A stretch of DNA of 10,478 nucleotides from Lentisphaeria bacterium UBA1732 (GTDB lineage: Bacteria > Verrucomicrobiota > Lentisphaeria > Victivallales > UBA1829). The notes beneath the pieces were generated by a model. That model ran no database searches. It worked only from the letters and a program-made list of their open reading frames with translations, and was not told the DNA's origin. The stretch lies in the NCBI GenBank assembly GCA_002315855.1, contig DCIG01000036.1, positions 1 to 10,478 of the forward strand, read 5' to 3'. This document shows, one piece after another, positions 6,077-10,478 of the stretch. Within the stretch, counting starts at the first letter, position 1. Every line of letters starts with the position of its first letter. The translations under genes were made by a program, and so were the position numbers.

Positions 6077-6108
6077 GGTTGCCGAAGCAATTCCGCTCCG
6101 GTTCAACC
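6077..6108 (+). promoter_or_regulatory. Leader hairpin just before the sigma-like gene's ribosome site
   Basis: GGTTG (6077-6081) pairs with CAACC (6104-6108). Inside it, CCGAAGC (6082-6088) pairs with GCTCCGG (6095-6101) apart from one A/C mismatch, with a 2-nt bulge and a 6-nt loop. It ends 4 bp before AGGAG at 6112-6116, so it could affect translation or message stability. No sigma70 promoter is evident between the terminator and this gene. Confidence 0.45.
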
Positions 6109-6125
6109 TACAGGAGTTTGCAAAA

Positions 6126-6710
6126 ATGGCAAACAAGAAAAACAATGCCGTGAGCGCACAGCTCAATGCCGCCCCGGAAATCCCGGCAACCGTAATGTCC
6201 CACATCAATTTCCTTGCGGACAAGATGATCGGAACATCCAATCTCGCAAAATGCGACCGTGATGATCTCGTACAGGAGATGTGTCTGGCCGTGGTTAAGG
6301 CAATGTCGACATACCGGAAATCGGAATCAAGTCCCAAGGGGACCAGATACCTCAATCGTGCGGCCGACATTACCGCTGACGCAATCTATCGCTACCGGAT
6401 CAGCCGGGGGCTGGATACGCCGGCTGTTTCCATTGAGGCCAATATGGAAGCAGAGGAAAACGGCGAACCGTTCGTTGAACTGCCTGCCGGGGATGATGCG
6501 GACCGTCAGAGTTTTCTCTTCGATATCCGTGTGATTGTTGCCGGAATGCCGGATGACCTTGGAATGATCTGCAGGCTTATCATGGATGGGTACAATTTCA
6601 GCGAAATTGCCAGAATGATGAATGTTTCCGAAGCCACCATCCGCACAAGACGGCTGGAGCAGATTCGCCGAATCTTCATTGCCCATGGAATTATTTCTTC
6701 GATTTTTTGA
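6126..6710 (+). CDS. Sigma-70-like RNA polymerase sigma factor, phage type
   Basis: 194 aa; AGGAG lies nine bases before ATG 6126. The arrangement fits a small two-domain sigma factor. A region-2-like segment spans about 23-92: CDRDDLVQEMCLAVVKAM at 43-60 matches the conserved DL.QE.....KA core, and TRYLNRAADITADAIYRYR (73-91) follows. After an acidic linker (104-128) comes a region-4 HTH at about 143-184 (DDLGMICRLIMDGYNFSEIA, then RMMNVSEATIRTRRLEQIRR), of the kind that contacts a -35 element. It would redirect host RNA polymerase to element promoters. It opens the rightward early block and is followed at once by bipartite motif copy 2, a possible target (inference). Alternatively it is a sigma-like transcriptional activator without polymerase binding. 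Confidence 0.75.
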   Translation: MANKKNNAVSAQLNAAPEIPATVMSHINFLADKMIGTSNLAKCDRDDLVQEMCLAVVKAMSTYRKSESSPKGTRYLNRAADITADAIYRYRISRGLDTPAVSIEANMEAEENGEPFVELPAGDDADRQSFLFDIRVIVAGMPDDLGMICRLIMDGYNFSEIARMMNVSEATIRTRRLEQIRRIFIAHGIISSIF

Positions 6711-6716
6711 TTTCAC

Positions 6717-6758
6717 CCCGACGAATTTGGCAAAAAATTCCAAAGAGATAGGCTTGGA
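6717..6758 (+). promoter_or_regulatory. Bipartite conserved motif, copy 2, ahead of the RecE-like gene
   Basis: CCCGACGAATTT (6717-6728), nine unconserved bases, TTCCAAAGAGATAGG (6738-6752), then TGGA at 6755-6758. It matches copy 1 at 3599-3640 at all 27 block positions with identical spacing. It begins 6 bp after the sigma-like gene's stop and ends about 25 bp before the exonuclease start, suggesting a promoter or activator site for the downstream early genes. Confidence 0.65.
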
Positions 6759-6783
6759 AACCTAAAACAACGGAGAACGAAAA

Positions 6784-7584
6784 ATGAAAGACTTTTTTAT
6801 CACAGAACCGGCGGACATTTACCATGCCCGCAGTCGCAACGGAGAATTCATGTCCAGCCATCTGCTGGCGGACTTCCGCGAGAGCCCCGCTCTTTACTAT
6901 AAGGAAATAAACGGAGAAATCGAAGAAACCGAATCTGCGGCGTTTGCCCTCGGCAGAGCGGCGCACTGCCTGATCCTTGAAGGCAGACAGGCGTTTGACC
7001 GGGATTTCGTCGTGAGCGATGGCCCCGTCAATCCGAAAACCGGCGAGCCTTTCGGCAAAAGCACCAAGGCGTATGCCGAATGGAAGAACAGCCTTGACCG
7101 CGAGGTCGTGAGCGGTAAGGATTTCGGATTCATCGTCAAACTCCAGGCATCCGTCTTGATGCACCCCGCAGCGGCATCGCTTCTGGCAGACGGTGTTGCG
7201 GAAGGTGTGGTCCGTGCGGAATACTGCGGTGTCCCGTGCCAGATCAGAATGGACTGGTTCAATCCGCAAGCCGGTCTGGTCGATTTCAAGACCTGCGACA
7301 GCCTCAAATGGTTTGAAAGCGACTGCCGCCGTTACGGCTACATCCACCAGATGGCATTCTACCGGGCGGTCATCCGGGAAGTGTCCGGCATCACCGTTCC
7401 CGTGCATATCATCGCAACGGAGAAAAACGAACCGTTTTCCACGGGGGTCTGGAAACTGACCCCGGAAGTGCTGGATTTCGCTGAACAGGCGAACCGAAGC
7501 GCACTGGCACGGAGCATTGAATGCCGCCGAACCGGCATCTGGCCGACCGGCTACGAAGAAATCCGAGTCATCGACAACCTCTGA
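6784..7584 (+). CDS. RecE-like PD-(D/E)XK exonuclease (exodeoxyribonuclease VIII / DUF3799-type)
   Basis: 266 aa; CGGAG lies before ATG 6784. The order of motifs fits the RecE C-terminal nuclease. MSSHLLADFRESPALYY (23-39) is a common opening. AFALGRAAHCLILEG (53-67) contains the conserved H61. D157 lies in QIRMDWFN, and GLVDFKTC (164-171) supplies the D-x-K pair (D167, K169). HQMAFYRAV (188-196) is the Q-x-x-x-Y motif. The enzyme would degrade the 5' strand of linear double-stranded DNA, leaving 3' single strands for annealing or strand invasion during phage recombination and replication. The Sak4-like ATPase downstream is a plausible partner. No catalytic residue appears lost, and the length is typical of the phage form that lacks the large N-terminal extension of E. 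coli RecE. Confidence 0.88.
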   Translation: MKDFFITEPADIYHARSRNGEFMSSHLLADFRESPALYYKEINGEIEETESAAFALGRAAHCLILEGRQAFDRDFVVSDGPVNPKTGEPFGKSTKAYAEWKNSLDREVVSGKDFGFIVKLQASVLMHPAAASLLADGVAEGVVRAEYCGVPCQIRMDWFNPQAGLVDFKTCDSLKWFESDCRRYGYIHQMAFYRAVIREVSGITVPVHIIATEKNEPFSTGVWKLTPEVLDFAEQANRSALARSIECRRTGIWPTGYEEIRVIDNL

Positions 7585-7618
7585 ACCCAAACAACCCTTA
7601 ACATAAAGGAAAAACATC

Positions 7619-8419
7619 ATGAAGAAACTCGTCATCAAAACCATGGACATCACCCCCGATCTGGCAGCCGCTATGCTGGAAAAAAACACCATGAACCGGG
7701 CCATTCATCAGGTAACGGTCACCCGTTATGCAAATGACATGGCATCCGGAGCGTGGAAGCAGAACGGCGAGACCATCAAAATCGCTGAAGACGGAACTGT
7801 TGTTGACGGACAGCACCGGCTCTGGGCGATTATTGAATCCGGCATGACCATCACAATGCTTGTCATCTACAATGTCCCCAAGGATTCCATGGGGTCAATC
7901 GACAGCGGAATCAGCCGTCAGTTCAAAGATGTGCTGAAAATTGCCGGGTCAACGCATTCCGTCACCGCCGCCGGTATCACGAAATTGGCATGGGTGTACG
8001 ACTGCTACGATAATCAGCTCCGCATCTGTTCTGCCAAAGCGGAAATGAGGAATTCCATCCTGAAGGCATACTACGACAAGAACCACGAACTCATCGAACA
8101 AGCCGCCTCTGTGGTGGACTGCGGTGCGCACCATTTTGTGAAATCCTACATGGGGTTCTCTCTCTTTGTCCTTCTGCGGAAGCATCCCCAGATGGCTGAA
8201 GAGTTCATCAAACTGGTGAAAAGCGGCGAAAATCTTTATACCGGTCATCCTGTCATGTCTCTGCGGACGAAACTCATTGACAACCGGCTGGCAAAAGAAA
8301 AACTCACCGCCCGTGAGACTGTTGCGCTCTATTTCAAGGCGTGGAATGCTTTCCTGAAGGGACGCGACCTTTCCGTCTTCCGTTGGAACAACACCGAAGA
8401 ACTGCCGGAGGTGAAATAA
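7619..8419 (+). CDS. DGQHR-motif phage protein, ParB/sulfiredoxin-like fold
   Basis: 266 aa; AAGGA precedes ATG 7619. The N-terminal part follows a pattern common in phage proteins: ITPDLAAAMLEKNTMNR (11-27), YANDMASGAWKQNGETI (37-53), then TVVDGQHRLWAIIESG (60-75), where DGQHRL is the signature loop of the ParB/Srx superfamily. IDSGISRQFKDVL (94-106) follows. The C-terminal half is helical and unassigned. ParB-fold proteins variously bind DNA, hydrolyse nucleotides or cut DNA; which applies here cannot be told. There is no partner ParA gene in the window, so plasmid-type partition is not supported. The stop overlaps the next gene's start by 1 nt, and that gene has a related motif, so the pair may act together. 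Confidence 0.75.
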   Translation: MKKLVIKTMDITPDLAAAMLEKNTMNRAIHQVTVTRYANDMASGAWKQNGETIKIAEDGTVVDGQHRLWAIIESGMTITMLVIYNVPKDSMGSIDSGISRQFKDVLKIAGSTHSVTAAGITKLAWVYDCYDNQLRICSAKAEMRNSILKAYYDKNHELIEQAASVVDCGAHHFVKSYMGFSLFVLLRKHPQMAEEFIKLVKSGENLYTGHPVMSLRTKLIDNRLAKEKLTARETVALYFKAWNAFLKGRDLSVFRWNNTEELPEVK

Positions 8420-9240
8420 TGGACCCCGCAATCTCCATGATGCCGACGGTTGCTCTGCATACAGCGGCTCCGTTCAAGGATCTCTTTCCGATTCATGAAG
8501 GTACTTTGAACGATGTCGTTGAGAGTATGAAGGAAAAAGGTTTTGACTGGTCAACGCCGATTATTCTCTGGGCAGGACACAAGGTTACGGTGGTTGACGG
8601 TCATACCCGACTGGCCGCCGCACAGAAACTCCATATCAATCAGGTTCCCGTTATTCTGCATGAGTTCAAGGATGAAAACGATGCGCTTCAATACGCCATC
8701 GTATCTCAACGAGCCCGCCGTGTTCTGACGGATGCAGAACTCCTTGCCTGTATCAGTGCCTTGGATAAACGCAATCCGGTTGGTCGCCCCGAAAAAACTG
8801 CCTCACGTGAGGTAATTTCCGGGCCGAGTGCAAAAAAGACGGCAAAAATGCTGAAGATATCAAAGGCAAAAGTCGAGCGTATCCGCACGGTCAACGACCA
8901 CGGATCGGATAAGACAAAAGCAGCTGTTGCCTCCGGGAAGATGTCCATCAACAAAGCCTATAATCAGACGATGAACGAGCGTAAATCGCGGGAAGAACAG
9001 CGGGAAAAAATTCCCGAAGAAAAACTTGCCGAGGTTCGTGCAGACCGCATTGCCGCGATGGTCAAGACAATTACGGAAAAAGTGAAAAGGCAGTTTGAGA
9101 CAGAAGTTCAGGAATTTCCGGAATTACGCTATTCCTCCGAAGAGCGTAACCGGCTTGGCGAAAGCCTTTGCAATGCAATCAGCAAACTGGTTGTAGAAAT
9201 GATTCCGTGCGAAACTGAAACCGAAAACAACGAGGAATAA
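8419..9240 (+). CDS. ParB/RepB/Spo0J-like protein with HTH
   Basis: 273 aa from ATG 8419, chosen because GGAGGTG (8407-8413) precedes it and it forms a TAATG overlap with the upstream stop. A longer in-frame start at 8341 would lie inside that gene. Residues 20-105 look like a ParB N-terminal domain: FPIHEGTLNDVVESMKEKGF (23-42), PIILWAGHKVTVVDGHTRLA (47-66), with DGHTRLAA as the box II-like loop, and VPVILHEFKDENDALQYAI (76-94). An HTH follows at 137-158 (SAKKTAKMLKISKAKVERIR). The C-terminal third is a charged helical region, probably coiled coil (187-235). It resembles chromosome/plasmid ParB in layout, but no ParA ATPase is visible, so a phage replication or transcription role is more likely than partition. 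The adjacent gene carries a similar loop (VVDGQHRL). Confidence 0.78.
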   Translation: MDPAISMMPTVALHTAAPFKDLFPIHEGTLNDVVESMKEKGFDWSTPIILWAGHKVTVVDGHTRLAAAQKLHINQVPVILHEFKDENDALQYAIVSQRARRVLTDAELLACISALDKRNPVGRPEKTASREVISGPSAKKTAKMLKISKAKVERIRTVNDHGSDKTKAAVASGKMSINKAYNQTMNERKSREEQREKIPEEKLAEVRADRIAAMVKTITEKVKRQFETEVQEFPELRYSSEERNRLGESLCNAISKLVVEMIPCETETENNEE

Positions 9241-9242
9241 AA

Positions 9243-10016
9243 ATGAGTATGCTTGACAACATTCAATCCGGGCGCGAAAACAAACCGCCGCGCCTCATGA
9301 TTTACGGCAGCGAAGGCGTGGGGAAATCGACCTTCGGCGCATCCGCTCCCAATCCGATTTTCATTCAAACGGAGGATGGTCTCGGAGAAATCAACTGCCG
9401 TAAATTTCCGTTGGCGACCAGCGTATCGGAGGTGCTTGCCGAACTGACGGCGCTCCGTGATGAACCGCACGATTTCCAAACGGTGGTCATCGACTCCGCA
9501 GACTGGCTTGAGCGGCTGATTTTCGATGAGGTCTGCCGTGAGTTCGGTGTCCGATCCATCGAAAAAGCGGATGGCGGGTATGGCAAGGGCTATGTGGATG
9601 CGCTGGCTCACTGGCGCAAGGTCATCAACATTTTGCAGGAACTCCGCGATAAACGGAATATGATCGTCATCCTCGTTGCCCATGCGAAAGTGGAACGGTT
9701 CGAGGACCCGGAAAATGCAGCGTATGACAGGTACACGCCTCGGCTGCACAAACACGCTGCCGGTCTCATCGCCGAATGGGTCGATGCGGTGCTTTTCGCA
9801 AACAAAAAGTTCCGTCTTTCCAAAGACGGCAACGACCGTGCCGTGGCAACGCCCATCGGCGCAGACGGCGGCGACCGTTTCATCCGCACGGTCGGCTCAC
9901 CGGCCTGCATCGCAAAAAACAGATTCAGTCTGCCGAGCGAAATTCCGCTCTCCTGGACTGCATTCATCAACGCATATCAGAAAGCACTGGAGGTCAAAAA
10001 TGGCGAAATGCAATGA
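9243..10016 (+). CDS. Sak4-like AAA/RecA-fold ATPase (phage recombination)
   Basis: 257 aa, starting 2 bp after the ParB-like gene's stop. Walker A is GSEGVGKST (22-30), with K28 and S29 for ATP and magnesium. Walker B is TVVIDSADWLE (80-90). IVILVAHAKVERFEDPE (141-157) matches the sensor-type segment of phage Sak4-type RecA-fold proteins, followed by DRYTPRLHKHAAGLIAEWVD (162-181). These proteins are single-domain RecA relatives that assist single-strand annealing in phage recombination. The layout with a RecE-like exonuclease upstream and a DUF669-type gene downstream supports this role. I place it in the Sak4 group by motif and neighbourhood; a more general 'phage nucleotide-binding protein' label is the safe fallback. 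Confidence 0.87.
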   Translation: MSMLDNIQSGRENKPPRLMIYGSEGVGKSTFGASAPNPIFIQTEDGLGEINCRKFPLATSVSEVLAELTALRDEPHDFQTVVIDSADWLERLIFDEVCREFGVRSIEKADGGYGKGYVDALAHWRKVINILQELRDKRNMIVILVAHAKVERFEDPENAAYDRYTPRLHKHAAGLIAEWVDAVLFANKKFRLSKDGNDRAVATPIGADGGDRFIRTVGSPACIAKNRFSLPSEIPLSWTAFINAYQKALEVKNGEMQ

Positions 10017-10140
10017 AAAAACGGAAGTGTACAGCCGCGTCACCGGGTATTTTCGTCCGGTGAGCAACTGGAACAAAGGCAAACAGCAGGAATTCAAAGA
10101 CCGCAAGACGTATGAGGTGGAAAAATGTCCGAAAAAATAA
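10000..10140 (+). CDS. 46-aa protein like the glycyl-radical tail of anaerobic ribonucleotide reductase
   Basis: GGAGG (9989-9993) lies six bases before ATG 10000, and the gene overlaps the ATPase gene by 17 nt. The product carries VYSRVTGYFRPVSNWNKGKQ (10-29), followed by EFKDRKTY. This resembles the C-terminal end of class III reductase NrdD, where the RVxGY-type segment holds the radical-bearing glycine (here G16). The rest of the enzyme is absent, and the four-cysteine zinc site that precedes the segment in NrdD is missing; only C4 and C43 remain. It is either a stand-alone glycyl-radical domain able to dock on a host enzyme, as GrcA/YfiD does for pyruvate formate-lyase, or a small phage protein that merely kept the motif. 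It fits an anaerobic host. Confidence 0.72.
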   Translation: MAKCNEKTEVYSRVTGYFRPVSNWNKGKQQEFKDRKTYEVEKCPKK

Positions 10141-10349
10141 TCGTGGCACGGCGCGACCTCATCTGCGATCTCTGCGGACGGCGCATCCTCAAAGGCAGCA
10201 AGTGTCGGATGATCCGCGACGATTTCATGCCCGGTCTCGTCTACTTTGAACACCTGAACTGCCCGTCCGCTCCGGCGGTCACCGTTGAAACGAATTGTCC
10301 CAAGAACCCAGTAATTCACAATAACAAGCCGGCCATGGCGCTGGCATAA
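10125..10349 (+). CDS. Small Cys-rich protein, probable zinc-binding
   Basis: 74 aa; a weak AGGTGG-type site precedes ATG 10125, and the gene overlaps the NrdD-tail-like gene by 16 nt. CDLCGRRI (14-21) supplies a C-x-x-C knuckle, and a second metal pair is likely H43 and C46 in FEHLNCP, giving a CxxC...HxxC treble-clef or zinc-ribbon pattern. The segment LKGSKCRMI (22-30) holds another cysteine. The C-terminal ~25 residues look disordered. No family is recognised. It sits inside the recombination gene run, so a nucleic-acid-binding accessory role is possible but unproven. Confidence 0.7.
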   Translation: MSEKIIVARRDLICDLCGRRILKGSKCRMIRDDFMPGLVYFEHLNCPSAPAVTVETNCPKNPVIHNNKPAMALA

Positions 10350-10366
10350 CTGAAAGGAAGAAACCT

Positions 10367-10478
10367 ATGTCTACCCTCAATTTTGATGCCGAAACCGTCG
10401 AACCGAGCGTTCCGTTTGAGGCGATCCCCGCCGGCAAATACATTGCCGTCATTACCGCTTCCGACATGAAAGACACCC
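10367..10478 (+). CDS. DUF669-like phage protein, 5' part only (runs off the right edge)
   Basis: AAGGAAG (10354-10360) precedes ATG 10367. The frame is open to the window end, giving 37 codons. Residues 19-37 (EAIPAGKYIAVITASDMKDT) match the opening of DUF669 proteins, which begin with a P-AGKY-A-I strand followed by a lysine-rich turn and are usually encoded just after Sak4-type ATPases. They are thought to serve phage replication/recombination, probably in single-strand DNA handling, but the role is not firmly known. Only the N-terminus is visible, so the assignment leans on context. Confidence 0.6.
   Translation, partial: MSTLNFDAETVEPSVPFEAIPAGKYIAVITASDMKDT

Noticed and set aside
6077..6108. 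tRNA or tRNA-like T-arm (GGTTCAACC segment)
   Set aside because: No acceptor, D or anticodon arms can be drawn around it. It is better explained as a simple leader hairpin.
6691..7704. Long minus-strand open frame (337 codons) opposite the exonuclease gene
   Set aside because: It is fully antisense to a gene with intact RecE-type motifs, has no ribosome site and no recognisable domain, and spans the adjacent intergenic regions. It is a codon-usage shadow.
1..10478. CRISPR array, rRNA, tRNA or insertion sequence
   Set aside because: No regularly spaced repeats, no rRNA-like stretch, no cloverleaf and no transposase or terminal inverted repeats were seen in the window.

Overview
The window reads as the lysogeny/integration and early-replication half of a temperate phage or related integrative element in a Gram-negative-type bacterium. 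Support for this comes from a divergent repressor switch, a serine recombinase module, a sigma-like regulator and a run of phage recombination/replication genes. GC looks moderate (about half), starts are nearly all ATG, and strong AGGAGG-type ribosome sites and ATGA overlaps are frequent. A 46-residue protein resembling the glycyl-radical tail of anaerobic ribonucleotide reductase hints at an anaerobic host. The recombinase module (DUF2924, recombinase, small HTH protein) is best known to me from Alphaproteobacteria and from Planctomycetota/Lentisphaerota-like genomes. I cannot fix the taxon from sequence alone.

Left arm (78-3498, minus strand): a leftward gene series runs XRE repressor, ImmA/IrrE metallopeptidase, then two uncharacterised proteins of 390 and 350 aa. 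The first two genes share a 4-nt overlap, the last two an 8-nt overlap, and a 100-bp gap carrying a perfect 7-bp inverted repeat separates the pairs. A near-consensus sigma70 promoter lies ahead of the XRE gene.

Switch and integration module (3499-5906): the divergent intergenic region holds the minus-strand promoter, a palindrome in its spacer, heptamer half-sites shared with the gap further left, and a bipartite motif repeated 3.1 kb downstream. Rightward genes are a short leader ORF, DUF2924, a serine recombinase with a zinc ribbon, and a small HTH protein, ending at a rho-independent terminator.

Right arm (6126-10478, plus strand): after a 219-bp non-coding region with inverted and direct repeats come a sigma-like factor, a RecE-like PD-(D/E)XK exonuclease, two adjacent proteins with ParB/Srx-like DGQHR/DGHTR motifs, a Sak4-like ATPase, an NrdD-tail-like protein, a Cys-rich zinc-binding candidate, and the start of a DUF669-like gene cut by the window edge.

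A likely logic, inferred: the XRE/ImmA pair keeps the element quiet and is inactivated by proteolysis on stress. The recombinase module then moves the element, and the sigma-like factor may help switch on the exonuclease/annealing-ATPase recombination and replication genes.
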